64,000 nt of DNA from Picosynechococcus sp. PCC 7117 (GCF_001693275.1 NZ_CP016477.1:2418001-2482000), one strand, 5' to 3'; positions 48,806-58,183 are shown, numbered from the stretch's first letter. Numbers and translations are program-made. The notes: a model not told the origin generated them from the sequence alone.

Positions 48806-49129
48806 ATGGCTGTCAAAAAACAATTTTCCAGTTTTGAAGCAATGTTACAGGCCGCTGAAAAGCCTGTTTTAGTCGATTTTTATGCAACCTGGTGTGGCCC
48901 CTGCCAAATTATGGGCAAAACCCTCGAAGAAATCAGTCCCCAAATGGCCAATGAAATTCAAATCGTCAAAGTAGACGGCGATCGCTATCCGGCCCTTGCC
49001 TCCCACCACGGTGTCCATGCCTATCCCACCCTCGTGCTCTACAACAAAGGACAATTAGTTTCCCGCATCGAAGGGGCCGTTGCCGCGCCACAACTGATGC
49101 AACAAATCCGCCGCGCCCTCCAAAATTAA
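48806..49129 (+). CDS. Thioredoxin
   Basis: A 107-residue disulfide reductase with the redox centre WCGPC (29-33), the cis-Pro in HAYPTLVLYNKG, and a C-terminal helix. The start MAVKKQFSSFEAML matches a class of cyanobacterial thioredoxins that I remember as the y-type (TrxQ, Synechocystis slr0233), but this class assignment is only from memory. It is expected to be reduced by ferredoxin-thioredoxin reductase or NTR. A clean terminator follows 88 bases after the stop. It is divergent from fabG. Confidence 0.9.
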   Translation: MAVKKQFSSFEAMLQAAEKPVLVDFYATWCGPCQIMGKTLEEISPQMANEIQIVKVDGDRYPALASHHGVHAYPTLVLYNKGQLVSRIEGAVAAPQLMQQIRRALQN

Positions 49130-49216
49130 GCCTTCAATATCACTCTCCTGGTGGCGAGCTTAACGGTTACTGCTCAAAATATTCAATCTAAATCCCAGGG
49201 AATATTTACATTTCTT

Positions 49217-49237
49217 GACCCGGCCGGGTCTTTTTTT
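49217..49237 (+). terminator. Terminator downstream of thioredoxin
   Basis: The palindrome GACCC-GGCC-GGGTC (49217-49230) is followed immediately by seven T (49231-49237). The rest of the 310-base gap (49130-49439) to the next gene shows no coding sequence; an AGGGAG RBS stands before the next ATG. Confidence 0.75.
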
Positions 49238-49439
49238 GTGAGCAAAAAATCACATCGTAAACTTATGAGAAGAAAGGCTTTTTTCCCCTTCCATTAGGGT
49301 TTCGATTTACGTTACAGTCAGAGATAAGGAAATCAAATAAAGTCACAGAAAAATTTTTTGCCAGTAATCCAAAAATTGGGGAATTTTTCGGGACATAATC
49401 GAGATTTTTGGCAGTTGATAGAGATTTAGGGAGCGCAAT

Positions 49440-50003
49440 ATGGTGTGGCAAAAGTTAAGAAAATTCGCAGGGCATTTCGTGGCGCGGCCAGTGGCGCTGC
49501 TGCTGGGTTTAGGCCTGACGGCGATCACCCCAAATTTAGCCCAGGGAGCAACCCTCGAACACCGTGCCCTGAGTCGGAGTGAAAACTTTTTTGCATCCCT
49601 AAATACCCGCTTGATTGCCCAGCAGCAAAGTGCCGTTTTCGTTTATGGAACTTCTCCCGTTGCCCAACAATTAGGCCAGGACTACATGGTGCTCCAGGTG
49701 AATGACAACAACCGGGTGCAAGGGGTCTTTTACCAAGTGAATTCGGAATATGCTTGCTTTTCGGGCGCGATTAACAACGGTAAGTTAGATTTAGCCGTCC
49801 TCGATCCCTACGAACAGGTGGCCTACGATTACCAACTGGATTATGTGGCTAAGGGGTTTGTCGCCGCTGGTGGCGATCGCCCGACGTTGCAGATGGTTCC
49901 GGCGGGTTTCCAACCGATCAATGTTCCTAGTGAGCTAGATTATGCCCTGCTCAAAGAATGTGCCGATTTCCAGACGCCAACTAAGGCCGTTGTTGATATT
50001 TAA
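49440..50003 (+). CDS. Secreted protein, unknown (conserved in cyanobacteria)
   Basis: A 187-residue protein with a signal peptide: basic start VWQKLRKF, hydrophobic VALLLGLGLTAI, and cleavage near LAQGA (about residue 37). The mature part is beta-rich with SAVFVYGTSPVAQQLGQDYMV, YACFSGAINNGKLDLAVLDPYEQ, and a conserved Cys near the end (LLKECADF). It has no domain I recognise. The start is preceded by AGGGAG. It stands alone with terminators on either side (49217 and 50029). Periplasmic localisation is likely; the function is unknown. Confidence 0.7.
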   Translation: MVWQKLRKFAGHFVARPVALLLGLGLTAITPNLAQGATLEHRALSRSENFFASLNTRLIAQQQSAVFVYGTSPVAQQLGQDYMVLQVNDNNRVQGVFYQVNSEYACFSGAINNGKLDLAVLDPYEQVAYDYQLDYVAKGFVAAGGDRPTLQMVPAGFQPINVPSELDYALLKECADFQTPTKAVVDI

Positions 50004-50028
50004 CACGCTTTTGAACCTTAAGATTCAG

Positions 50029-50061
50029 TCCCCCTAGATGAAAAAATTTAGGGGGATTTTT
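50029..50061 (+). terminator. Terminator after the secreted protein gene
   Basis: TCCCCCTAGA (50029-50038) pairs with TTTAGGGGGA (50047-50056; one G-T pair) around an A-rich loop and is followed by five T (50057-50061). It is 26 bases after the stop and 22 bases before the MltA 3' end, and may serve both. Confidence 0.75.
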
Positions 50062-50082
50062 GATCGAGAAATTGGGCGAGGC

Positions 50083-51231
50083 TTAATCCTTGAGGAGGAG
50101 ATAGTAAAGATTACCCGGATCGTTGACGAGACCGGCGCGGGTTTGGGTGTTTGGCCCAGTACCGAGGAAAATATCAACCCGGCCAGCCCCTTTGATCGCG
50201 CTGCCTGTGTCTTGATCGAGGACATAACGACTGACGGGGAGTTTTAACCAGTCTCCATTGGCCCGCTGGTAGGGGAGTTGGGTCGCAATAAAGGCGATCG
50301 CCCCTGGGGGAAAAATGCTTTTGTCGGTGGCGATCGACCGCTCTGCTAAGACGGGAACCCCGATACTACCGATGGGCGGCGACCCGAAGGTTTCCCGGAA
50401 AAAGATAAAGCGATTATTGCGGGGAATGTAATTACTGAGTTCTGTGGGATTCGCCTCAAAATAGTCAATTAATTTAGGGAGGCTCAATTCTTCTGGCTGA
50501 AAAATCCCTTCATTAATCAACTCCTTGCCCAAGCTGACATATTCATAATCGGTACTGCCATCAAAACCAATGGTCATGGTGCGGCCATCGGTCAGTTGCA
50601 ACCGGGCGGAACCTTGCACCTGAATTAGATAGGCTTCGAGGCGACTTTTTAGCCAAACCAATTCATGTCCCCGCAAAGGACTATTGCTGGAGGGAATACC
50701 ATCACGGCCTTCTAAGGCTACACGACCGGGGTGGGGTTGCGACCAAGTTTTAAAACCGGGGGGCTGACGATAGAGGGGATATTGAAATTCGTTAGTTTTA
50801 ACGGGGCTGGCAACGTAGGCTGGTTCAAAGTAAGCGGTAAAGTCCACCTGGCCCGTGCCATCTTTACCCACAGACCGATAGAAGACAAATTCCCGCTGGA
50901 TCGCTTGGTGTAATTGTCGGGGGTCGGGATATTGTTGCACCAACTGCCGAAAGCGCACTAGCGATCGCCGCACCTTTTCCCGACTGAAGCCGGGGACTTG
51001 TACCGCTGCATAATCCGCTTGGGCAGTATTGGTATCGATGTAGCGCAGGCTATGGTCAATGGCGTTAAGTAACTTTTGGCGTTCTTGGTTTTGCCACAGA
51101 CCGTAATCCGGTAAGGTGATCGCCCCTGGATTTGTGGTCGGTTGGAGTACCTGGGCGAGGCCCGGTTGACTGACCAAACTTGCGCTGGCTCCCAGGGTGG
51201 CAATGGTTAGACTTGACCAAAAAATTTTCAT
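50083..51231 (-). CDS. mltA: MltA-like lytic murein transglycosylase
   Basis: Cleaves peptidoglycan glycan strands, forming 1,6-anhydro ends, in the periplasm. The 382-residue protein has a signal peptide ending around LVSQPGLAQ (residue 27), the MltA beta-barrel domain (FYRSVGKDGTGQVDFTAYFEPAYVAS and GHELVWLKSRLEAYLIQVQGSARLQL) and the C-terminal 3D domain with the DTGSAIKGAGRVDIFLG signature that includes catalytic Asp residues. No lipobox, so it is likely soluble in the periplasm. I take the ATG of MKIFWSSL, since the longer start lies before the signal peptide and has no support. It is divergent from bicA, 331 bases apart. Confidence 0.9.
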   Translation of the reverse strand: MKIFWSSLTIATLGASASLVSQPGLAQVLQPTTNPGAITLPDYGLWQNQERQKLLNAIDHSLRYIDTNTAQADYAAVQVPGFSREKVRRSLVRFRQLVQQYPDPRQLHQAIQREFVFYRSVGKDGTGQVDFTAYFEPAYVASPVKTNEFQYPLYRQPPGFKTWSQPHPGRVALEGRDGIPSSNSPLRGHELVWLKSRLEAYLIQVQGSARLQLTDGRTMTIGFDGSTDYEYVSLGKELINEGIFQPEELSLPKLIDYFEANPTELSNYIPRNNRFIFFRETFGSPPIGSIGVPVLAERSIATDKSIFPPGAIAFIATQLPYQRANGDWLKLPVSRYVLDQDTGSAIKGAGRVDIFLGTGPNTQTRAGLVNDPGNLYYLLLKD

Positions 51232-51562
51232 AACATCTTCTTTCCTTAGACGCCCCACAGAATCTTGCCATTGTAACTTGAAGCCTAGAAATCTCCCGAT
51301 TGCGTCCGGCCATAGGCGATCGCCACCTATGTTTTAGATAAAAAAAACTTATTCAATTCATCAAAAAGATAGTTTTCCCAATGGAGACAATTGGTAGGGG
51401 GCTATGGTTAGATGTTAATCAATACAAAATAAAATTTTCATAGATATTAAACTATGCTCCTGTTGCACTGACAACTTAACTCACACCCAACAGGCTAAGC
51501 AACGAATCCTTTATGGTTTGTTTAAGTGCTTTGCTCATCACTGATCTGAAAAATGCGTAACC
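51232..51562 (+). promoter_or_regulatory. mltA-bicA divergent intergenic region with inverted repeats upstream of bicA
   Basis: AT-rich 331-base divergent region. Two short inverted repeats stand out: CCAAT-N7-ATTGG (51378-51394) and CATAG-N8-CTATG (51439-51456), the second about 106 bases before the bicA ATG. Both are the size and symmetry of LysR-type operators (T-N11-A-like), and LysR regulators such as CcmR/CmpR are known to control low-CO2 genes in cyanobacteria. I did not find the NdhR consensus TCAATG-N10-ATCAAT, so this is only a candidate. A HIP1 site lies at about 51318. Confidence 0.35.
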
Positions 51563-53263
51563 ATGCAGATAACCAACAAAATTCACTTTAGGAATATCCG
51601 CGGCGATATTTTTGGCGGGCTAACGGCGGCGGTCATTGCGTTGCCCATGGCCCTCGCCTTCGGGGTGGCATCCGGTGCCGGGGCCGAGGCCGGTCTCTGG
51701 GGTGCTGTGCTTGTGGGCTTCTTTGCCGCCCTCTTTGGGGGAACCCCCACCCTCATTTCTGAACCCACAGGGCCGATGACGGTGGTTATGACCGCTGTGA
51801 TTGCCCATTTCACAGCCAGCGCCGCTACTCCAGAAGAAGGTTTGGCGATCGCCTTTACCGTCGTGATGATGGCGGGGATTTTCCAAATTATTTTTGGCTC
51901 CCTCAAACTCGGCAAATACGTCACCATGATGCCCTACACCGTGATTTCTGGCTTCATGTCAGGGATCGGGATTATCCTGGTCATTTTGCAGTTAGCGCCC
52001 TTCCTGGGACAGGCGAGTCCGGGGGGCGGCGTCATCGGCACGCTCCAAAATTTACCCACACTGCTGAGTAATATTCAACCGGGCGAAACAGCCTTAGCTT
52101 TAGGCACCGTGGCGATCATCTGGTTTATGCCAGAGAAGTTTAAAAAGGTAATCCCGCCCCAATTGGTCGCCCTTGTCTTGGGAACGGTAATCGCCTTTTT
52201 TGTTTTCCCGCCAGAAGTAAGCGATCTCCGTCGCATCGGTGAAATTCGAGCCGGGTTCCCAGAGCTGGTAAGACCGAGCTTCAGTGCAGGGGAATTCCAG
52301 AGGATGATTCTCGATGCGGCAGTGCTAGGGATGCTCGGTTGTATCGATGCCCTCTTGACTTCGGTCGTTGCCGATAGCTTGACCCGGACAGAACATAATT
52401 CCAACAAAGAATTAATTGGTCAGGGTCTAGGGAACCTCTTTTCCGGCTTGTTTGGCGGGATTGCCGGGGCTGGGGCCACCATGGGGACTGTGGTGAATAT
52501 CCAGTCCGGTGGTCGATCTGCACTGTCTGGATTGGTGCGGGCCTTTGTCCTGTTGGTTGTGATCCTGGGGGCTGCGAGTTTGACGGCAACCATTCCCCTG
52601 GCTGTGTTAGCGGGGATTGCCTTCAAGGTCGGGGTTGACATTATTGACTGGAGTTTCCTGAAACGGGCCCACGAAATCTCCCCCAAAGGTGCCTTTATTA
52701 TGTACGGCGTCATTTTGTTGACGGTCTTAGTTGACTTGATTGTTGCCGTGGGTGTGGGTGTCTTTGTGGCTAATGTGCTCACCATCGAACGGATGAGTAA
52801 TCTCCAGTCCGAAAAAGTCCAAACGGTCAGTGATGCTGACGATAATATCCGCCTGACTACCACCGAAAAACGCTGGTTGGATGAAGGTCAAGGCCGCGTT
52901 CTTTTGTTCCAACTCAGTGGGCCGATGATCTTTGGGGTCGCAAAGGCGATCGCCAGGGAACACAATGCGATGGGTGACTGTGACGCTCTCGTCTTTGATA
53001 TCGGTGAAGTACCCCACATGGGAGTGACCGCTTCCCTAGCCTTAGAAAATGCCATTGAAGAGGCCCTCGACAAAGAACGCCAGGTTTATATCGTCGGTGC
53101 TGCGGGCCAAACCCGTCGCCGTCTGGAAAAACTCAAGCTCTTTAAGCGGGTTCCCCCCGATAAATGTTTAATGTCGCGGGAAGAAGCCCTCAAGAATGCC
53201 GTGCTCGGAATCTATCCCCATTTGGCGGATGGTGTGACGGCTCCTAGTTCAGAGATGGGTTAA
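51563..53263 (+). CDS. bicA: Sodium-dependent bicarbonate transporter BicA (SulP family)
   Basis: Takes up HCO3- with Na+ across the plasma membrane, feeding the carboxysome. The 566-residue protein has about 14 membrane segments (about 15-430) including the SulP signatures ISEPTGPMTVVMTAVIAHF and CIDALLTSVVADS, followed by a STAS domain (about 440-555) with FDIGEVPHMGVTASLALE. As I remember it, the sequence is almost identical to BicA of Synechococcus PCC 7002, which is why the identification is firm. It is followed by a Na+/H+ antiporter gene and an mrp operon on the same strand. Low-CO2 induction is known for bicA in this group. Confidence 0.95.
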   Translation: MQITNKIHFRNIRGDIFGGLTAAVIALPMALAFGVASGAGAEAGLWGAVLVGFFAALFGGTPTLISEPTGPMTVVMTAVIAHFTASAATPEEGLAIAFTVVMMAGIFQIIFGSLKLGKYVTMMPYTVISGFMSGIGIILVILQLAPFLGQASPGGGVIGTLQNLPTLLSNIQPGETALALGTVAIIWFMPEKFKKVIPPQLVALVLGTVIAFFVFPPEVSDLRRIGEIRAGFPELVRPSFSAGEFQRMILDAAVLGMLGCIDALLTSVVADSLTRTEHNSNKELIGQGLGNLFSGLFGGIAGAGATMGTVVNIQSGGRSALSGLVRAFVLLVVILGAASLTATIPLAVLAGIAFKVGVDIIDWSFLKRAHEISPKGAFIMYGVILLTVLVDLIVAVGVGVFVANVLTIERMSNLQSEKVQTVSDADDNIRLTTTEKRWLDEGQGRVLLFQLSGPMIFGVAKAIAREHNAMGDCDALVFDIGEVPHMGVTASLALENAIEEALDKERQVYIVGAAGQTRRRLEKLKLFKRVPPDKCLMSREEALKNAVLGIYPHLADGVTAPSSEMG

Positions 53264-53441
53264 GGCCCTGATCTGCGGTGGGTTCCTGGCTATCTTGGTC
53301 TAACCTTCCGGCTTATCTTAGTGCGGTATGGTCGGCAGATAGCCCTCTCCGGGTTCGATGCAACCTATCCCTTTTCACTTTTGTCCCATCCCTGCAATAT
53401 TTGCGATCGCTTTTTACCACAACGTTTGAGGCAAAAATTCT

Positions 53442-54860
53442 ATGCTAAGTCCCACAATCTTTTCTGGTAGTCTGCCAGGATTGACGGATTTCGTTCCTTC
53501 CCTGTCCCTGGCGACAACCCCGGAAGCTGACTATGGTTCATTTGTTTTAACCGGCGTTTTAATGACCCTGGTCGTGATCTATGCCATGAGTAAGTTGGGG
53601 GGAGAACTCTCCAAACGGGTCGGCTTACCCCCTGTATTAGGGGAACTGGTCGGAGGTGTTCTAGTTGGGGTCTCGGCGCTCCACCTCATTGTCTTTCCGG
53701 AAACAGGGGCCACGGCGGCCGACTCAAGTTTAATGCTGTTTTTGCAGCAGCTTGGTGGTTTAGATGGCACTGCCCTTGAGCATATTTTTGCCAGCCAAAG
53801 CGAAGTGATCTCGGTATTGGCAGAGCTTGGGGTCATTGTGCTGTTATTTGAGATTGGCCTGGAGTCAGATCTCCGGGAGCTGAGTAAAGTGGGTTCCCAG
53901 GCTGCGGTGGTCGCGATTGTCGGGGTGGTGGCACCTTTCCTCTTGGGGACGGTAGGCCTAGTGACGTTGTTCCATACGCCGATTATCCCTGCTATTTTTG
54001 CGGGGGCCGCCCTCACGGCCACGAGTATTGGCATTACCTCTAAGGTGCTGTCGGACTTGGGTCAGCTAAAGTCCACCGAAGGCAAAATTATCGTTGGTGC
54101 GGCGGTGATTGACGATGTGCTGGGGATTATTGTTCTAGCGGTCGTCGCGAGTTTGGCCAAGACCGGGGAAGTGGATCTCCTGAATGTGGTCTATCTGATT
54201 ATTGGGGCCAGTGCTTTTCTGTTGGGTTCGATTCTGCTCGGTAAATTCTTTAACCAAGGTTTTGAGGCGATCGCCGCCAAACTAAAAACCCGGGGCGCGC
54301 TGTTGATTCCGGCCTTTGCCTTTGCGTTGGTGATGGCGATTATTGCGAACCTCATCCATTTAGAAGCCATTTTAGGGGCCTTCGCGGCGGGTCTCGTGTT
54401 GGATGAAACGGATCTCCGTAAAGAGTTAGACCGTCAGGTGATGCCCATTGCCGACTTTTTAGTGCCGATCTTTTTTGTAACCGTGGGAGCAAAAGCAGAC
54501 CTTGGTGTTCTGAACCCCTTTGAGTCTGCCAACCGCGCCGGATTAGTGATTGCTGCGTTCCTCATCGTTGTGGCGATTGTCGGGAAGGTAATCACGGGCT
54601 GGGCCGTCTTTGGTCAACCGGGGGTGAATCGCTTGGCCATTGGTTTTGGGATGATTCCCCGGGGAGAAGTGGGCCTCGTTTTTGCGGGCATTGGTTCTGC
54701 CAGTGGTGTGTTAGATAAGCCCCTAGAAGCAGCGATCATTGTGATGGTGATCTTGACCACTTTCTTGGCACCGCCGCTCCTCCAGGCTGTTTTAAATAAG
54801 CCCCAGGATCCGGATGTGCCTGCCGACCGGGAAGCCCTTGAGAAAAGTTTGTCGGTGTAG
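53442..54860 (+). CDS. CPA2-family Na+(K+)/H+ antiporter
   Basis: A 472-residue membrane protein with about 12 helices, similar to Synechocystis NhaS3-type antiporters. Family marks include KRVGLPPVLGELVGGVLVG, LAELGVIVLLFEIGLESDLREL, SIGITSKVLSDLG, and GAAVIDDVLGIIVLAVV with the paired Asp that bind the cation. IPRGEVGLVFAGIG is near the end. It lies 178 bases after bicA on the same strand and 62 bases before mrpC. The likely task is export of Na+ that BicA brings in, possibly at the thylakoid or plasma membrane. K+ transport is the alternative. Confidence 0.87.
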   Translation: MLSPTIFSGSLPGLTDFVPSLSLATTPEADYGSFVLTGVLMTLVVIYAMSKLGGELSKRVGLPPVLGELVGGVLVGVSALHLIVFPETGATAADSSLMLFLQQLGGLDGTALEHIFASQSEVISVLAELGVIVLLFEIGLESDLRELSKVGSQAAVVAIVGVVAPFLLGTVGLVTLFHTPIIPAIFAGAALTATSIGITSKVLSDLGQLKSTEGKIIVGAAVIDDVLGIIVLAVVASLAKTGEVDLLNVVYLIIGASAFLLGSILLGKFFNQGFEAIAAKLKTRGALLIPAFAFALVMAIIANLIHLEAILGAFAAGLVLDETDLRKELDRQVMPIADFLVPIFFVTVGAKADLGVLNPFESANRAGLVIAAFLIVVAIVGKVITGWAVFGQPGVNRLAIGFGMIPRGEVGLVFAGIGSASGVLDKPLEAAIIVMVILTTFLAPPLLQAVLNKPQDPDVPADREALEKSLSV

Positions 54861-54922
54861 GAAATCATTAATGGGGGATTGTCGTCAGGGACATCCCCCA
54901 CTCGGACGGAGGGAATTCAGCC

Positions 54923-55273
54923 ATGTCGATGTCTATGCTCGAAGCCTGTGTGTTTGCAGTAATCTTCATTGGGTTTTTCGGCATCATTTTCAAAAAAAAT
55001 CTGATTATGAAAATCCTGGCGATGGATGTGATGAGTACGGGGGTGATCGCGTATTACATTCTCGTGGCAGCCCGGGGGGGAATTTTTGCCCCCATTGTGG
55101 ATGCTGACCAGGGGGCGATCACCTATGCCGATCCGGTGCCCCAAGCGGTTATTTTGACGGCAATTGTGATTGGCTTTTCGATTCAGGCCTTGATGCTCGT
55201 GGGCGTGATGAAGTTGTCACGGGATAATCCGACCTTAGAAACCAGCGAAATCGAGAAAAGCCACACGCCATGA
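54923..55273 (+). CDS. mrpC: Mrp antiporter subunit C (NuoK-like)
   Basis: A 116-residue, three-helix protein related to NuoK/MnhC with GFFGIIFKKNLIMKILAMDVMSTGVIAYYIL and DPVPQAVILTAIVIGFSIQALML (core: DPVPQAVILTAIVIG). In Mrp complexes it forms a membrane subunit of the proton path. The start is the ATG of MSMSML with GGAGG 13 bases upstream. Its stop overlaps mrpD1 (ATGA), typical of this operon. The full set of subunits in the region supports the call beyond sequence similarity. Confidence 0.9.
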   Translation: MSMSMLEACVFAVIFIGFFGIIFKKNLIMKILAMDVMSTGVIAYYILVAARGGIFAPIVDADQGAITYADPVPQAVILTAIVIGFSIQALMLVGVMKLSRDNPTLETSEIEKSHTP

Positions 55274-56706
55274 TCGACGACATCACAATTATTTGGATTT
55301 TGTTGCCGTTTGTTGTGGGGTTCAGTATTTATCTCTTGCCCCGCTGGAACCGTTACTTTGCTTTGGCGATCGCCGCTCTATCGGTGGTCTATAGTATCGG
55401 TCTGCTTTGGAGTCTAGAGCCTTTTACCCTAGAACTCTTGGATAGCTTCGGCGTCACCCTGATGTTCGATGAACTGAGCGGCTATTTCATTTTGATGAAT
55501 GGGCTGGTGACGGGGGCTGTACTTCTTTATTGTTTTGACAAACAGAAATCACCGTTTTTCTACACCCAACTGGTGATCCTCCATGGGGCCGTGAATGCAA
55601 CATTTTGCTGTGCCGATCTGATCAGTCTGTATGTCGCCCTAGAGTGCATTGGGATTGCTGCATTTTTATTAATCACCTATTCCCGGAGCGATCGCTCCCT
55701 TTGGGTCGGCCTGCGCTATCTCTTCATTAGCAATACCGCGATGTTGTTTTATCTCATTGGTGCGGTATTGGTCTACCAAGCGAGTAATTCCTTTGCTTTT
55801 TCGGGTTTGGCGGTGGCCCCCAAGGAGGCGATCGCCTTAATCTTTTTAGGCTTACTGACCAAGGGGGGCATTTTTGTCTCTGGTCTGTGGCTCCCCCTCA
55901 CCCATGGAGAATCAGAAACCCCCGTATCTGCCCTTTTATCAGGGGTTGTGGTTAAAGCTGGCGTTTTTCCCCTGGCCCGCTGCGCCCTATTAGTGCCAGA
56001 GCTTGATCCTGTGGTGCGATTATTCGGTGTGGGTACGGCTCTGTTGGGGGTTGGCTATGCGGTTTTTGAGAAAGATACAAAACGAATGTTGGCTTTTCAC
56101 ACCGTTTCCCAATTGGGTTTTGTGTTGGCTGCGCCAGCGGTGGGGGGGTTTTATGCCCTCACCCATGGCCTCGTTAAAGGTGCTCTCTTTCTCACGGCGG
56201 GACAGTTATCCAGTCGCAATTTTAAGGTTTTGCGCGAACAGTCGATTCCCCGGGCCTACTGGTGGGTCTTGGTGTTAGCCTGTGCTTCGATCTCTGGCTT
56301 GCCCTTTTTGGCGGGCTACAGTTCTAAAATTCTGACGATGAAAAATATCCTGCCTTGGCAAAGCCTTGCCCTCAATGTGGCGGCGGTGGGGACAGCGATT
56401 TCCTTTGCGAAATTCATTTTTCTCCCGAAAAAAACAGACCCCAGCCTCAAAATTTTGCCGAATTTTTATGGCGCGATTGTGCTGCTCCTGGGGGGGTTGT
56501 TTGTGACCAATAGTTTTTACCTGGAAGCTTATCAACCCAGTAATATCCTCAAGGCGTTAGTCACCATCGGCATCGGTTGGCTGGCCTATGGGCTAATTTT
56601 CCAGCGGATTACGGTCAAGCTGCCCCGGGTCGTGGAGCAATTTGAACATCTGGTGGGGGTGATGAGTCTTGTGTTGACGGGTTTGTTTTGGCTGGTGTTA
56701 GCTTAG
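55270..56706 (+). CDS. mrpD: Mrp antiporter subunit D, first copy (MrpD1)
   Basis: A 478-residue NuoM/NuoL-like proton-translocating subunit with about 14 helices. The conserved Glu is in ISLYVALECIGIAAF and Lys in LLTKGGIFVSGLWLPLTHGESETP and VVKAGVFPLARC (key residues for H+ transfer). The end region VEQFEHLVGVMSLVLTGLFWL is also seen in its paralogue. It starts inside the mrpC stop (ATGA). It is followed by a second, very similar gene of the same length, 40 bases later. Two MrpD-like genes in one operon mark the cyanobacterial type of Mrp cluster. Confidence 0.9.
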   Translation: MIDDITIIWILLPFVVGFSIYLLPRWNRYFALAIAALSVVYSIGLLWSLEPFTLELLDSFGVTLMFDELSGYFILMNGLVTGAVLLYCFDKQKSPFFYTQLVILHGAVNATFCCADLISLYVALECIGIAAFLLITYSRSDRSLWVGLRYLFISNTAMLFYLIGAVLVYQASNSFAFSGLAVAPKEAIALIFLGLLTKGGIFVSGLWLPLTHGESETPVSALLSGVVVKAGVFPLARCALLVPELDPVVRLFGVGTALLGVGYAVFEKDTKRMLAFHTVSQLGFVLAAPAVGGFYALTHGLVKGALFLTAGQLSSRNFKVLREQSIPRAYWWVLVLACASISGLPFLAGYSSKILTMKNILPWQSLALNVAAVGTAISFAKFIFLPKKTDPSLKILPNFYGAIVLLLGGLFVTNSFYLEAYQPSNILKALVTIGIGWLAYGLIFQRITVKLPRVVEQFEHLVGVMSLVLTGLFWLVLA

Positions 56707-56746
56707 GACAACTCTCAGTGGTCGTTAGTTTAGGGAGGAGATAACC

Positions 56747-58183
56747 ATGAATGAATTGACCATTGGCTGGGTAATTTTTCCCTTTGTGGTGGGCTTTAGT
56801 ATTTATTTACTGCCCAAAATTGATCGTTATCTGGCGATTTTCGTTTCTGTTTGTTCGTTAATCTTTGGTTTTGTCCAAATTTTTCAGCCGGAACCCTACA
56901 GCCTCAAGCTCCTGGGAATGTATGGGGTAGATCTGCTGGTGGATGACCAGAGCGGCTATTTTATTTTGACCAATGCGGCGGTGGCGATCGCCGTGACGGT
57001 GTACTGCTGGAAAAGTAACAAAAGTGCTTTTTTCTTTACCCAGTTGGTGGTTTTGCACGGGGCCCTCAATGCTGTTTTTGTCTGCGCCGATCTGATTAGC
57101 CTCTATGTTGCCCTGGAGGCCATTAGCATTGTGGCTTTTTTGTTGATGACCTACCAGCGCACCGATCGTTCCATTTGGATTGGTCTCAGGTATTTATTCC
57201 TCAGCAATACGGCGATGCTGTTCTATCTCATTGGGGCGGTGCTAGTTTACCAAGCAACAAAATCCTTCGCTTTTGCGGGTCTGGCCGAAGCCCCCAGCGA
57301 GGCGATCGCCCTAATTTTCCTAGGCCTACTCACCAAGGGAGGCGTCTTTATTTCGGGACTCTGGTTGCCCTTAACCCACTCCGAAGCAGAAACCCCCGTA
57401 TCGGCGATGTTGTCCGGTGTCGTGGTTAAAGCGGGTATTTTCCCTCTCCTGCGCTGCGGCATTTTGGTGCCAGACCTGGATCTGTGGCTGAGACTATTCG
57501 GGCTGGCCACTGCTCTGTTGGGAATTACCTTTGCCATTCTCGAAACCGATGCCAAACGTTTACTGGCCTTTAGCACCATCTCAAAATTAGGGTTGTTGCT
57601 CTCAGCACCGGCGGTGGCGGGTTTGGCGGCCCTCTCCCATGGTTTAGTGAAATCTTCTTTATTTTTGATGGCGGGGCAATTGCCCACCCGCAATTTTCAG
57701 GAACTGCGCCAAACTAAAATCGCGAGCAGTCTGTGGCTGCCCTTGGCGATCGCCTGCCTGTCGATGGTCGGGATGCCGTTACTGGTTGGCTTCAGCTCAA
57801 AGGCCCTACTGCTTAAAAATATTGCGCCCTGGCAGGAAATGGGTCTGAATATTGCCGCCGTGGGGACAGCCCTGGCCTTCGCCAAATTCTTGTTTATTCC
57901 CCATGATGCCGCGACGAAATTTACTGCAAAAAGTGTGACCTTTTGGGGGGCGATCGCCTTTTTATTAAGCGGTGTCATCCTCGGCAATGGTTTTTATCTC
58001 GAAGCCTATGAATTTTCTAATATCCCCAAGGCCTTGATCAAAATTGCCCTTGGCTGGGTGTTGTACTGGCTGATTATGAAACGTCTCGAATTCAAGCTGC
58101 CCCGGATCTTTGAAGAATTTGAGCAGCTGATCGGCGGCATGAGCGTTGTCTTAACTGGATTATTTTGGATGGTGACCCTATGA
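56747..58183 (+). CDS. Mrp antiporter subunit D, second copy (MrpD2)
   Basis: A 478-residue paralogue of the preceding gene with the same key residues: Glu in ISLYVALEAISIVAF, and Lys in LLTKGGVFISGLWLPL and VVKAGIFPLLRC. The N-terminus is MNELTIGWVIFPFVVGFSIYL, and GGAGG lies eight bases before the ATG. In standard Mrp complexes the other large antiporter-like subunit is the N-terminal part of MrpA; here it may be replaced by this second MrpD. The two copies differ throughout, so the duplication is not recent. The stop overlaps mrpE. Confidence 0.88.
   Translation: MNELTIGWVIFPFVVGFSIYLLPKIDRYLAIFVSVCSLIFGFVQIFQPEPYSLKLLGMYGVDLLVDDQSGYFILTNAAVAIAVTVYCWKSNKSAFFFTQLVVLHGALNAVFVCADLISLYVALEAISIVAFLLMTYQRTDRSIWIGLRYLFLSNTAMLFYLIGAVLVYQATKSFAFAGLAEAPSEAIALIFLGLLTKGGVFISGLWLPLTHSEAETPVSAMLSGVVVKAGIFPLLRCGILVPDLDLWLRLFGLATALLGITFAILETDAKRLLAFSTISKLGLLLSAPAVAGLAALSHGLVKSSLFLMAGQLPTRNFQELRQTKIASSLWLPLAIACLSMVGMPLLVGFSSKALLLKNIAPWQEMGLNIAAVGTALAFAKFLFIPHDAATKFTAKSVTFWGAIAFLLSGVILGNGFYLEAYEFSNIPKALIKIALGWVLYWLIMKRLEFKLPRIFEEFEQLIGGMSVVLTGLFWMVTL

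Noticed and set aside
51402-51423. NdhR/CcmR consensus upstream of bicA
   Set aside because: ATCAAT is present at 51418-51423, but the partner half-site TCAATG at the right distance is not.
52420-52863. Minus-strand 147-codon frame inside bicA
   Set aside because: It is antisense to a strongly conserved transporter and has basic, low-complexity composition.
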